A stretch of 64,000 nt of DNA from an uncultured Dehalococcoidia bacterium (GTDB lineage Bacteria; Chloroflexota; Dehalococcoidia; Lucifugimonadales; G958296245): contig OY282458.1 of NCBI GenBank assembly GCA_958296245.1, forward strand, positions 1,114,440 to 1,178,439. Direction: 5' to 3'. The notes under the pieces are model-generated. The model saw only the letters and a program-made list of their open reading frames with translations, was not told the origin of the DNA and made no database searches. Below are positions 47,776 to 56,786 of this stretch, piece by piece (positions within the stretch are counted from its first letter, which is position 1; every line of letters begins with the position of its first letter). Position numbers and translations under genes: made by a program.

Positions 47776-48978
47776 ATGCCGAACCCGCTAGAGGGCAGGA
47801 CAGTGGCTCTGGGCGTCTCCGGCAGCATCGCCTGCTACAGGGCGCCGTACCTCGCCAGCAAACTGGTCCAGCACGGCGCCAGGGTGGACGTCGTCATGAC
47901 CGAGGCGGCTGCAAAGTTCGTGACGCCCTTGGCATTCGGCAGCATCACCCACAGGCCGGTGGTCACCGACATATTCGACCCTCAGACTGAGATGGGCATC
48001 GACCACGTCGCCATTGCGGAGCGCTCCGACGTAGTGGTTGTGGCCCCGGCCACGGCCCATGCCATGGCGAGGATTGCGCACGGTCTGGCGGACGATGCCC
48101 TCACGACGACGGTGTTGGCGACCCGCGCCCCCGTTGTGGTCTGCCCTGCCATGGACGGCCACATGTACGATAACCCGGCCACACAGGAGAACGCCGCAAC
48201 ATTGAGGTCGCGCGGCATCACCGTCGCGGGCCCGGCAACTGGACGCCTGGCCTCGGGCATGTACGGTCCGGGCCGCATGTTGGAGCCCGCTGAGATCATC
48301 GACCACGTGCGCGCCGTACTTGGGCGGGACGGCGATCTGGCAGGCCGTAAGGTGGTCGCCACTGCGGGAGGCACACGCGAGCTAATCGACCCCGTCAGGT
48401 TCATCTCGAACCGCTCATCCGGCAAAATGGGTCATGCCGCCGCCGAGGCGGCCCGGGACCGCGGGGCGTCCGCCGTCCTGGTCACGGCGTCAACCACGCT
48501 GCCGGATCCCGTTGGGGTCAGCGTGGTCAGGGTGGAATCGGCCATCGACATGCGGGACGCCGTAATGCGGGAGTGTGAGGATGCCGAAGTCCTGGTGATG
48601 GCCGCCGCCGTGGCGGACTGGCGGCCCGCCGAGCCCTCCGAGCGCAAGCTCAAGAAGGGATCGGCCAAGACGTCGTCCCTCGAACTGGCGAGGACCCCCG
48701 ACGTGGTAGCGGGCGTGAGGACCAAGGGTCTGATCAAGGTCGGGTTCGCCGCCGAAACCGATGACGTCGAACGAAACGCTAGGGCAAAGATCCAGCAGAA
48801 GGGCTTGCATTTCATCGCAGCCAACGACGTCACCGCCGCCGGCAGCGGCTTTGGCGCGGACTCGAACCGCGTTGTCCTCATAGACCGCGAGGGCCGCGCG
48901 GAGAGGTTAGATATGCTGAGCAAGTACGAGGTCGCTCATCGGATCCTTGACAAGGTGCTGTCCTACTGGGACTGCTAG
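47776..48978 (+). CDS. coaBC: bifunctional phosphopantothenoylcysteine decarboxylase/synthetase
   Basis: 400 residues. The CoaC half (1-190) has the FMN-binding GSIACYRAP, His77 (IDHVAI) and PAMDGHMYDNPA; the CoaB half has TAGGTRELIDPVRFISN and SGKMG. At the place of the usual catalytic Cys of E. coli CoaC (Cys158 in ACGDIGPGRM) this protein has Ser160 (ASGMYGPGRM). Either this subgroup uses another acid, or decarboxylation is altered. Overlap with coaX is only a 13-base gap. Confidence 0.9.
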   Translation: MPNPLEGRTVALGVSGSIACYRAPYLASKLVQHGARVDVVMTEAAAKFVTPLAFGSITHRPVVTDIFDPQTEMGIDHVAIAERSDVVVVAPATAHAMARIAHGLADDALTTTVLATRAPVVVCPAMDGHMYDNPATQENAATLRSRGITVAGPATGRLASGMYGPGRMLEPAEIIDHVRAVLGRDGDLAGRKVVATAGGTRELIDPVRFISNRSSGKMGHAAAEAARDRGASAVLVTASTTLPDPVGVSVVRVESAIDMRDAVMRECEDAEVLVMAAAVADWRPAEPSERKLKKGSAKTSSLELARTPDVVAGVRTKGLIKVGFAAETDDVERNARAKIQQKGLHFIAANDVTAAGSGFGADSNRVVLIDREGRAERLDMLSKYEVAHRILDKVLSYWDC

Positions 48979-49311
48979 CGCCGACGGACGAATGTCCGCT
49001 TGGCGCCTTGCGTTCGGTGCTCGGGTGTCTGGTGTCGGTGGTCTAACAGTCTGCGGAAGAATCCTCCCGGATATTCCTTAAGGCCCCTTTTCCTGACCAG
49101 AGACTGTTCGGGATCCATTTGGGAAGGGTGCGGCGGCCTTACACGACCAAGGAGATGTCGCTCCGCCGCGCCCCGCTCCACCTCAATGAAGTCATCGTTA
49201 CAACCAAGACCGAGATACGGGGGAGAGAGCTGCACGGGAACTAGGAGCGTATTCCGCAGTCTAAAGACTCATTGGGGGGCGCTTATCATAGGTGTCCAAG
49301 ATGGAGGTCAG
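48979..49311. other. 333-base gap between coaBC and rtcB
   Basis: No gene is seen. A 39-codon frame at 49128-49244 (MSLRRAPLHLNEVIV in its second half) has no family match I can recognise. No promoter or terminator is clear. Confidence 0.4.
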
Positions 49312-50472
49312 ATGCCGATGGGACGGGTCAAGAGCTGGGCGAGCATACTGGACGACCGGACACGCAAGCAGGCGGACATGCTGTCGCGTGCCCCGGGGAT
49401 CGCGGGTCACGTGGCGCTCATGCCCGACGCCCACCTCGGCAAGGGCGCGACGGTCGGGAGCGTCATCCCGACCTTCCCCAACACCCTGATCCCCGCCGCC
49501 GTCGGCGTCGACATCGGCTGCGGCATGATCGCCGTCCGCACCAACAAGACCGGAGGCGACCTGCCGCGCGACCTGACGCCGCTGATAAATCTGTTCTCGC
49601 GCTCAATACCCGCCGGCGTGGGAGGCGAGCACCGGCTTGGCGGGGGAAAGTCCCGCCGCTCCCAAGCCTCCAGATCCGCCCGGTGGCTGAAGGACAACCC
49701 GCTGCCGCACGCCTCGGGGTTCGAAGAGGACAGGGCCCAAAGGCAACTGGGCACCCTCGGTTCGGGCAACCATTTCGTGGAGGTCTGCCTGGATGAGCGT
49801 GAGCGGGTCTGGTTAGTGCTCCATTCGGGCTCGCGGGGCATTGGCAACAAGATCGCGACCACCTTCATCCGCCGGGCGCAGAAGGAGAACGCCGAGGAGC
49901 TCGAGGACCGCGATCTAGCGGCCCTCCGAGGGCCGACCTTCGAGCAGTACGTCGAGATGATGGAGTGGGCCCAACGCTACGCCTTTACGAACCGGGAGTT
50001 CATGATGGACGCGGCCATCGCCGACGTGGGCAGCCTCGTCCACGGCCTCCGCGAGGAGGAGCGTATCAACTGCCACCACAACTTCGCCGTCCGCGAGACG
50101 CACTTCGGCAAAGAAGTATGGCTGACCAGAAAGGGCGCCATCAAGGCCGGCAAGGGCGACCTCGGCATCATACCGGGGTCGATGGGCACCGCGACTTACG
50201 TCACGTCCGGCCTGGGCAATCCGGACTCCTACTACTCCAGCGCCCACGGGGCCGGGCGACAGTACAGCCGGAAGGCGGCCAGGCGCGCCTTCACGGTCGA
50301 GTCGCTCAACGAACGCATGGCCGGCAAAGCATGGAACAGCAAGAACGCAAAGGCCCTTCTCGACGAGCACCCCGAGGCCTACAAGAGCATTCAGCAGGTC
50401 ATGGAAGACCAGAAGGACCTTACCCGCATCCTCCACACCCTGCGCCAGATAGTCAACTACAAAGGGGCCTGA
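49312..50472 (+). CDS. rtcB: RNA-splicing ligase RtcB
   Basis: 386 residues from the ATG at 49312 (GGAGG four bases upstream; ATG at 49318 also possible). Motifs: MPDAHLGKGATVGSV, VGVDIGCGM (metal Cys), GTLGSGNHFVEV, HSGSRGIGN, CHHNFA, GSMGTATYV and SSAHGAGR, in which the His is guanylylated. It joins 2',3'-cyclic phosphate to 5'-OH RNA ends and may repair RNA cut by toxins or HEPN nucleases. The long frame upstream to 49000 has no family resemblance. Confidence 0.93.
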   Translation: MPMGRVKSWASILDDRTRKQADMLSRAPGIAGHVALMPDAHLGKGATVGSVIPTFPNTLIPAAVGVDIGCGMIAVRTNKTGGDLPRDLTPLINLFSRSIPAGVGGEHRLGGGKSRRSQASRSARWLKDNPLPHASGFEEDRAQRQLGTLGSGNHFVEVCLDERERVWLVLHSGSRGIGNKIATTFIRRAQKENAEELEDRDLAALRGPTFEQYVEMMEWAQRYAFTNREFMMDAAIADVGSLVHGLREEERINCHHNFAVRETHFGKEVWLTRKGAIKAGKGDLGIIPGSMGTATYVTSGLGNPDSYYSSAHGAGRQYSRKAARRAFTVESLNERMAGKAWNSKNAKALLDEHPEAYKSIQQVMEDQKDLTRILHTLRQIVNYKGA

Positions 50473-50661
50473 TGAGGATGCTCCGCTTTCTCTATGCGCG
50501 CGGTGCGGAATGGTTCTTCCGCAGCTATGGGATGTTCAGGAGCGGGAGCTTAGGATGGCGGCTGTTTCCTCCCTAATCCTTGTGTTACGATTTGCAGCGA
50601 TTCGGCTACGTGGGGATGCCGGCGGTAGATCACCTTGAAGCTACCCAATGAGGAGCGAAGC

Positions 50662-52560
50662 ATGAACAGGACTATTCTGATACCCGCCTTCCTGGTAACG
50701 GCAATGATGGCCGCAGCCGTGATCGGGCTGGGCTGTGCGAACGCCAGCGCGCGCGACTATGACGTGGACGACGACGGCCTCATCGAGGTGTCCAATCTGG
50801 AACAACTGAACGCTATCCGATGGGATTTGGGCGGCGATGGCGCGTGGGATTTGGGCCGCGACGGTGCGGCTGACGACTCGGCCGTCGACAGCTACGCGGC
50901 GGCGTTCCCGGACGCGGCCTCCGGCATGGGCTGCCCGAGCAGCGGTTGCGTGGGCTACGAGTTGACACGCAACCTCGACTTCGACACCGCGGGCAGCTAC
51001 GCTTCCGGCGAGGTCAGCGCAGAATGGACTTCGGGGGCCGGCTGGCTGCCGATGGGCAGCCACGCCGCGCCGTTCCAGGGGACGTTCGACGGCGGCGGCT
51101 ACACCATCGCCAACCTGTTCATGGACCGTGCGTCGGGCCTCACCCATACAGGGCTGTTCGCCGAGAATAGCGGCGAGATTCGCGGCGTCGGCATAGTGGA
51201 TGCGAGCATAAAGGGATCGAACACCGTGGGCACCCTGGCCGGCTCGAACAACGGCGTTATCCTCGAAAGCTACAGCACGGGGGCGCTTTCCGGGTTCAGG
51301 GACGGCGGCGGTCTGGTCGGCGCGAACCGCGGCGAAATCAACGGCAGCTACTCCGAGGTCGCTGTAACCGTCGGTATCGTTGCGGGCGGTCTGGTCGGCC
51401 CCAACTACGGCGAAATCAACGGCAGCTACGCCACAGGCCGCGTATCGAGCTCGTCCAGGGTCGCCGGAGGGCTGGCGGCCATCAACTTCAACTCCGTCAA
51501 CGACAGCTACGCTACCGGAGAGACCTCCGGCAGGGACCTCGTTGGCGGACTCGTGGGCCTCAACCAGGGGCCCATCACGGGAAGCTACGCCACGGGCGCA
51601 GTGTCCGGGGAGGGAGACGACGTCGGAGGGCTGGCGGGCGTCAACTACAACCCGATAACCGACAGCTACAGCGAGGCCAAAGTAACCGGCAGACATCGTG
51701 TCGGCGGTCTGGTTGGGATCAACCGCAGCAGCGGCGAAATTGGCGCAAGTTACGCCGCGGGCGCGGTGTCCGGGGACATCGGCGCCGGCGGCCTGGCCGG
51801 ATGGAACGACGGCGAGATCCACGAGAGTTACGCCAGCGGCGCCGTGACGGGAGAGGACGACATTGGCGGCCTGGTCGGGAAGAACAACGGGCCGGTCACG
51901 ATGAGTTACGCCGCTGGCAGCGTGTCCGCCTCCCATCGCGTTGGAGGTCTGGTTGGAGACAACAACAATGCTGGGACCATTAGCTCCAGCTACTCCTCGA
52001 GCGAGGTCTTGGGCTCGGACGACGTAGGCGGGCTGGTGGGTGAGAATCAGGGCGCAATCAGCGCGAGCTACGCTGCGGGCGACGTGTCAGGCGAGAGGGA
52101 TACCGGCGGACTTGTGGGCGAGAACCTGTTGAGCGAGAGCGCCGGGTCTATAGTGGCAAGTTACGCCTCAGGCAACGTGCGCGGCATGATCAGGGTTGGC
52201 GGCCTCGTGGGCTGGAACAACGGGCCTATCAGCGCGAGCTATGCCATGGGCGGGGTGTCCGGTGAGAGCGGCGCCGGCGGACTGATAGGCGAGAACGAGA
52301 ACGCCGACACGATCAGCTCGACCTACTGGGACACCCAGACCACGGGGCAGTCGGCGGCGGTGGGCTTCGGGCCGTCCCCCGGCGCCGAAGGCAAGACCAC
52401 CGCCGAACTGCAGTCGCCCACGGGATACAGCGGCATATACGGGTCCTGGGACCAGGACGGGGACTTCTGGGACTTCGGAGGATCCGGCCAGTACCCGGCG
52501 CTCAAGGTGGACTTCGACGGTGACGGGACGGCGACGTCGGGGGAGTTCGGCAGCCAGTAG
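50662..52560 (+). CDS. secreted GLUG-repeat protein, copy 1
   Basis: 632 residues from the ATG at 50662, six bases after GGAG. Signal peptide to about residue 28 (AVIGLGCANASA, with cleavage likely after ASA). DYDVDDDGLIEVSNLEQLNA is an acidic, EF-hand-like opening, followed by about 17 GLUG repeats (GGLVGxNxGxIxxSYAxGxVSG), which form a beta-helix. The last 80 residues (STYWDTQTTGQS, GQYPALKVDFDGDG) are the family's C-terminal cap. Probable surface adhesin or matrix protein; partner unknown. Confidence 0.85.
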   Translation: MNRTILIPAFLVTAMMAAAVIGLGCANASARDYDVDDDGLIEVSNLEQLNAIRWDLGGDGAWDLGRDGAADDSAVDSYAAAFPDAASGMGCPSSGCVGYELTRNLDFDTAGSYASGEVSAEWTSGAGWLPMGSHAAPFQGTFDGGGYTIANLFMDRASGLTHTGLFAENSGEIRGVGIVDASIKGSNTVGTLAGSNNGVILESYSTGALSGFRDGGGLVGANRGEINGSYSEVAVTVGIVAGGLVGPNYGEINGSYATGRVSSSSRVAGGLAAINFNSVNDSYATGETSGRDLVGGLVGLNQGPITGSYATGAVSGEGDDVGGLAGVNYNPITDSYSEAKVTGRHRVGGLVGINRSSGEIGASYAAGAVSGDIGAGGLAGWNDGEIHESYASGAVTGEDDIGGLVGKNNGPVTMSYAAGSVSASHRVGGLVGDNNNAGTISSSYSSSEVLGSDDVGGLVGENQGAISASYAAGDVSGERDTGGLVGENLLSESAGSIVASYASGNVRGMIRVGGLVGWNNGPISASYAMGGVSGESGAGGLIGENENADTISSTYWDTQTTGQSAAVGFGPSPGAEGKTTAELQSPTGYSGIYGSWDQDGDFWDFGGSGQYPALKVDFDGDGTATSGEFGSQ

Positions 52561-52701
52561 CGCAAGGCTGCCAAGGGATGGGGAATCAAAGACGTCTGCT
52601 TTATCGGGGCTGCGCTACAAACGGGTCGTCGCGCGTCACGGCTGGCGGCGTGGCAACGTTTATCGAAGCGACACTCTCAGCTACCCAATGAGGAGCGAAG
52701 C

Positions 52702-54660
52702 ATGAACAGGACTATTCTGATACCCGCCTTCCTGGTAACGGCAATGATGGCCGCAGCCGTGATCGGGCTGGGCTGCGCGAACGCCAGCGCGCGCGACTAT
52801 GACGTGGACGGCGACGGCCTCATCGAGGTGTCCAACCTGGAGCAGCTGAACGCCATCCGCTGGGACCTGGACGCTGACGGCGTGGCTGACGACTCGGACG
52901 CGGACTCGTACACGTCGGCGTTCGCGGACGCGGCCTCCGGCATGGGCTGCCCGATCAGCGGTTGCGTGGGCTACGAGTTGACACGCAACCTCGACTTCGA
53001 CACCGCGGGCAGCTACGCTTCCGGCGAGGTCAACGCAGAATGGACTTCGGGGGCCGGCTGGCCGCCGATGGGCAGCCACGCCGCGCCGTTCCAGCCGTTC
53101 CAGGGGACGCTCGACGGCGGCGGCTACACCATCGCCAACTTGTTCATAGACCGTGCGTCCGGCGTCACCCATGCAGGGCTGTTCGCCGAGAGTAGCGGCG
53201 AGATTCGCGGCGTCGGCATAGTGGATGCGAGCATAAAGGGATCGAACATCGTGGGCGCCTTGGCCGGCGCGAACAACGGCGTTATCCTCGAAAGCTACAG
53301 CACGGGCGTGCTTTCCGGGTTCAGGGACGTCGGCGGTCTGGTCGGCGCGAACCACGGCGAAATCAACGGCAGCTACTCCGAGGCCTCCGTAACCGTCGGC
53401 ATCCTCGGGGGCGGTCTGGTCGGCCCCAACTTCGGCGAAATCAACGACAGCTACGCTACCGGAGAGATCTCCGGCATGGACCTCGTCGGCGGTCTGGTCG
53501 GCGCGAACCGCGGCGCAATCAACGATAGCTACTCCGAGGCCTCTGTAACCGCCAGCCTCGTCGGGGGCGGTCTGGTCGGCCCCAACTACGGCGAAATCAA
53601 CGGCAGCTACGCTACCGGAGTGACCTCCGGCAAGGACATCGTTGGCGGACTCGTGGGCCTCAACCAGGGTCCCATCACGGGAAGCTACGCCACGGGCGCA
53701 GTATTCGGGCAGGGGGACGACGTCGGAGGGCTGGCTGGCGTCAACTACAACCTGATAACCGACAGCTACAGCGAGGCCAAAGTAACCGGCAGACATCGTG
53801 TCGGCGGTCTGGTTGGGATCAACCCCAGCAGCGGCGAAATTGGCGCAAGTTACGCCGCAAACGTGGTGTCCGGGGACATCGGCGCCGGCGGCCTGGCCGG
53901 ATGGAACGACGGCGAGATCCACGGGAGTTACGCCGGCAGCACCGTGACGGGAGAGGACGATATTGGCGGCCTGGTCGGGAAGAACAACGGGCCGATCACC
54001 ATGAGTTACACCGCTGGCAGCGTGTCCGCCTCCCATCGCGTTGGAGGTCTGGTTGGAGACAACAACAATGATGGGACCATTAGCTCCAGCTACTCCTCGA
54101 GCGAGGTCTTGGGCTCGGACGACGTAGGCGGGCTGGTGGGTGAGAATCAGGGCGCAATCAGCGCGAGCTACGCTGCGGGCGACGTGTCAGGCGAGAGGGA
54201 TACCGGCGGACTTGTGGGTGAGAACCTGTTGAGCGAGAGAGCCGGGTCTATAGTGGCAAGTTACGCCTCAGGCAACGTGCGCGGCATGATCAGGGTTGGC
54301 GGCCTCGTGGGCTGGAACAACGGGCCTATCAGCGCGAGCTATGCCATGGGCGGGGTGTTCGGTGAGAGCGGGGCCGGCGGACTGATAGGCGAGAACGAGA
54401 ACGCCGACACGATAAGCGCAAACTACTGGGATACGGAGACATCCGGCCAGGCGTCGGCGGTGGGCTATGGGCCGTCCTCGGGTTCCGAGGGCAAGACCAC
54501 GGCCGAATTGCAGTCGCCCGCGGGATACAGCGGCATATACGGGGCCTGGGACCAGGACGGGGACTTCTGGGACTTCGGAGGATCCGGCCAGTACCCGGCG
54601 CTCAAGGTGGACTTCGACGGTGACGGGACGGCGACGTCGGGGGAGTTCGGCAGCCAGTAG
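52702..54660 (+). CDS. secreted GLUG-repeat protein, copy 2
   Basis: 652 residues, same start context and signal peptide as copy 1. The two proteins are over 85 % identical; copy 2 has an extra GLUG pair near residue 250 (DLVGGLVGANRGAINDSYSE), a two-residue insertion and a different acidic opening (WDLDADGVADDSDADSY). The difference in repeat number is what slipped-strand or unequal exchange would give. Function as for copy 1. Confidence 0.85.
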   Translation: MNRTILIPAFLVTAMMAAAVIGLGCANASARDYDVDGDGLIEVSNLEQLNAIRWDLDADGVADDSDADSYTSAFADAASGMGCPISGCVGYELTRNLDFDTAGSYASGEVNAEWTSGAGWPPMGSHAAPFQPFQGTLDGGGYTIANLFIDRASGVTHAGLFAESSGEIRGVGIVDASIKGSNIVGALAGANNGVILESYSTGVLSGFRDVGGLVGANHGEINGSYSEASVTVGILGGGLVGPNFGEINDSYATGEISGMDLVGGLVGANRGAINDSYSEASVTASLVGGGLVGPNYGEINGSYATGVTSGKDIVGGLVGLNQGPITGSYATGAVFGQGDDVGGLAGVNYNLITDSYSEAKVTGRHRVGGLVGINPSSGEIGASYAANVVSGDIGAGGLAGWNDGEIHGSYAGSTVTGEDDIGGLVGKNNGPITMSYTAGSVSASHRVGGLVGDNNNDGTISSSYSSSEVLGSDDVGGLVGENQGAISASYAAGDVSGERDTGGLVGENLLSERAGSIVASYASGNVRGMIRVGGLVGWNNGPISASYAMGGVFGESGAGGLIGENENADTISANYWDTETSGQASAVGYGPSSGSEGKTTAELQSPAGYSGIYGAWDQDGDFWDFGGSGQYPALKVDFDGDGTATSGEFGSQ

Positions 54661-54677
54661 CGCAAGGCTGCCAAGGG

Positions 54678-54746
54678 ATGGGGAATCAAAGGCGTCTGCT
54701 CTATCGGGGCTGCGCCAGTCGAAAAGGACCTCACGAAGTCTGAACA
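54678..54746 (-). repeat. fragment of the MITE-like element
   Basis: In minus orientation this is the left end of the 36.3 and 46.0 kb elements: TGTTCAGACTTCGTGAGGTC (54727-54746, inverted), then GACTGGCGCAGCCCCGATAG. The right half is missing. Confidence 0.75.
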
Positions 54747-54790
54747 GCACGAGTACGGCGAGTACGGACAGACACTTGAACCGGCCTTGC

Positions 54791-54796
54791 TATAAC
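54791..54796 (+). promoter_or_regulatory. -10 box of the pyrimidine operon
   Basis: TATAAC lies about 100 bases before pyrR. The -35 at 17 bases is weak. It would start the transcript near 54803, just upstream of the PyrR site. Confidence 0.4.
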
Positions 54797-54832
54797 GGGT
54801 AACATCACGGCGCAACGTCATTACGTCCTTTA

Positions 54833-54893
54833 AGTCGGTCCCGAGAGGCTGACAAGGAGTCGGTTCCAACCCCTTGTCGCCTGGCGGCGGGGG
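54833..54893 (+). promoter_or_regulatory. PyrR-type attenuator in the pyr leader
   Basis: GGTCCCGAGAGGCTGACAAGG (54837-54857) matches the known PyrR-binding RNA consensus (UCCnGAGAGGCUnnnAAGG). GACAAGG (54851-54857) can pair with CCTTGTC (54872-54878) as an antiterminator, and CCCC...CGCC-TGGC-GGCGGGG (54870-54893), followed by TTTCTT, is a terminator-like hairpin that uses the same bases. PyrR bound with UMP would block the antiterminator and favour the terminator. The hairpin also covers the GGCGGGGG before the TTG start of pyrR. Confidence 0.75.
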
Positions 54894-54897
54894 TTTC

Positions 54898-55458
54898 TTG
54901 ACGCCAAACAGGTCCATACTCACAAACAGGTCCGTACTCAATTCCGACCAGTTCCGGCGCGCGCTATCGCGCATCGCTCACGAGATTCTCGAGCGCAACG
55001 GCGGCGCCGGCGAGATAGTCCTAATCGGCATCCACACCAGGGGGGCGCCTCTCGCGCGGCGGTTATCCCGGCTCATCGGGGAGTTCGAGGGCCTCTCGCC
55101 GCCGGTTGGGACTCTCGACGTCGGCCTGTACCGGGACGACCTCGCCTCCGGCGCCAAGCCGCTGATGCGGCCGTCCCACGTGCCCGGCTCCATCGAGGGC
55201 AAGGTCGCCGTGCTCGTCGACGACGTTCTCTACACCGGCAGGACCATCCGCGCCGCCATGGACGCGCTGACCGATTTCGGACGGCCCAAGCAGATCCAGC
55301 TCGCGGCCCTTGTGGATAGGGGCCATAGGGAATTGCCCATAAGGCCGGACTACGTGGGCAAGAACCTACCCACCTCGCGGGATGAGGAGGTGCGCGTGCA
55401 TACCTCGGAGACGGACGGCCTGGACGAGGTCGTGCTCGTGACGAGGACGCCGCGATGA
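54898..55458 (+). CDS. pyrR: bifunctional pyr operon regulator/uracil phosphoribosyltransferase
   Basis: 186 residues if started at the TTG at 54898; a TTG at 54874 lies inside the leader hairpin. [39 protein letters not shown] and the PRPP loop [20 protein letters not shown] are PyrR signatures. It binds UMP and the leader RNA just upstream. First gene of an operon with pyrB, a nudix gene and pyrC, linked by overlaps. Confidence 0.92.
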   Translation: MTPNRSILTNRSVLNSDQFRRALSRIAHEILERNGGAGEIVLIGIHTRGAPLARRLSRLIGEFEGLSPPVGTLDVGLYRDDLASGAKPLMRPSHVPGSIEGKVAVLVDDVLYTGRTIRAAMDALTDFGRPKQIQLAALVDRGHRELPIRPDYVGKNLPTSRDEEVRVHTSETDGLDEVVLVTRTPR

Positions 55459-56435
55459 CGCAGGCGGTCGAATCCCTAGCGGCGCGGCGGCACGTTCTCG
55501 ACTTGGACGACTTCAGCCGCAGCGAGATCGAAGCCGTCCTGGACAACGCAGCCGCCATGAAAGAGGTGCTGCAGCGCGACATCAGGAAGGTCCCGGCACT
55601 GCGCGGAAAGAGTATCGTGACGCTGTTCCTCGAGGCCAGCACCCGCACCCGCGTCTCTTTCGAGCAGGCGGGCAAGATACTGAGCGCCGACGTCATCAAC
55701 GTCACGGGCGGCGGCAGCAGCACCGAGAAGGGCGAGTCGCTCTACAACACAGCGCTCACCCTTCAGGCCATGAACGCCGACGTCATCGTCATTCGCCACC
55801 CGCACTCGGGGGCGCCCCACTATCTGGCGCGCCACCTCGCGCCGTCCATAATAAACGCGGGAGACGGATGCCACGCGCACCCGACCCAAGCCCTGCTCGA
55901 CCTCTACACCATCAGGGAGAAGCTGGGCAGGATCGACGGGGTTACGGTGGCCATAGTCGGCGACATACTCTACAGCAGGGTAGCCCGCTCCAATCTGTGG
56001 GGCCTCACGAAGATGGGAGCCAACGTCGTGTTGTGCGCTCCTCCCACGCTCCTACCCCCCGACTTCATAGACGGCGCCCGGATGGACGAGACCCACCCTT
56101 TCGCCTCGGTCCGGATAGAGACCAAGGTCGAACTGGCGTTGGAGGGCGCCGACGTGGTCTTGGCCCTGAGGATACAGAAGGAACGCCAGAAGGCCGGACA
56201 TCTTCCGTCGCTCAGGGAGTACTCTAGGATGTACGGCATCACGTCGAGCCGTCTCGAGGAGGCCAGCCCGGGCGCCCTCGTCATGCACCCCGGGCCGATG
56301 AACGAGGGTGTAGAGATCGACCCGGAGGTCGCTCACGGCGCGCGCTCAGTCATAGAGGACCAGGTCACCAACGGGGTCGCGGTGAGGATGGCGTTGCTCT
56401 ACGGCCTCCCATCTCCCGCGCGTGCAGGCCGATGA
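55455..56435 (+). CDS. pyrB: aspartate carbamoyltransferase catalytic subunit
   Basis: 326 residues. The carbamoyl phosphate loop [20 protein letters not shown], the [12 protein letters not shown] block and LRIQKER are all present, with normal length. Catalyses the committed step of pyrimidine synthesis. ATG overlaps the pyrR stop by four bases (ATGA); the nudix gene overlaps its end the same way. No pyrI regulatory gene in the window. Confidence 0.95.
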   Translation: MTQAVESLAARRHVLDLDDFSRSEIEAVLDNAAAMKEVLQRDIRKVPALRGKSIVTLFLEASTRTRVSFEQAGKILSADVINVTGGGSSTEKGESLYNTALTLQAMNADVIVIRHPHSGAPHYLARHLAPSIINAGDGCHAHPTQALLDLYTIREKLGRIDGVTVAIVGDILYSRVARSNLWGLTKMGANVVLCAPPTLLPPDFIDGARMDETHPFASVRIETKVELALEGADVVLALRIQKERQKAGHLPSLREYSRMYGITSSRLEEASPGALVMHPGPMNEGVEIDPEVAHGARSVIEDQVTNGVAVRMALLYGLPSPARAGR

Positions 56436-56782
56436 TTGCGCGGCTGCGCGAGCGGGCCACGGTGGTCGTGCTCAGGGATTGCAGGGTGCTTCTGGTCCGG
56501 GACAAAACCGGACGCTTCTCAATGCCGGGAGGCGGCATCGAGCCGGAGGAGACGCCTATGGCAGCGGCGGTCCGGGAGTTGCAAGAGGAGACGGGCTTGG
56601 CGGCGGCGCGGACGGAGTCCCTGTTCGTGTGGGAGAGCGCCATCCACAGACACCACGTCTTCCGGATCGAGACCGCCGGCGACGTCGAGGCGGGTCACGA
56701 GATCAGCGAATTCCGGTGGTGGGACCGGCGCGAGGGCCTGCCGACCTACCCACACGTCGACGCGATACTCGAGAGGCTCTGA
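56432..56782 (+). CDS. nudix hydrolase
   Basis: 116 residues with the nudix box GGGIEPEETPMAAAVRELQEETGL-like sequence at residues 31-54 (Gx5Ex7REUxEExGU intact). Short single-domain form. Overlaps pyrB by four bases and precedes pyrC by four, so it is fully embedded in the operon. It may clean up an oxidised or excess nucleotide or activated intermediate; the substrate is not deducible. Confidence 0.88.
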   Translation: MIARLRERATVVVLRDCRVLLVRDKTGRFSMPGGGIEPEETPMAAAVRELQEETGLAAARTESLFVWESAIHRHHVFRIETAGDVEAGHEISEFRWWDRREGLPTYPHVDAILERL

Positions 56783-56786
56783 GCCT

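Larger units (their letters stand above)
50641..54715 (+). repeat. 2-kb tandem duplication carrying the GLUG genes
   Basis: The unit starts at CTACCCAATGAGGAGCGAAG (50641 and 52681) and ends after the stop in GGGGAATCAAAGACGTCTGC (52578-52616) and its near-copy GGGGAATCAAAGGCGTCTGC (54678-54715). The shared 3' sequence is part of the MITE-like element, so one breakpoint lies inside that element. Confidence 0.85.

Noticed and set aside
48975-49235. 86-codon minus-strand frame after coaBC
   Set aside because: No motif, and composition is like non-coding sequence; it is convergent on coaBC with no promoter.
49128-49244. Small frame upstream of rtcB
   Set aside because: No recognisable family, and the ATG has no spaced ribosome binding site.
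50641-54036. Two long minus-strand frames (431 and 451 codons) over the GLUG genes
   Set aside because: They copy the GLUG repeat pattern on the wrong strand and lack signal peptide or start context.
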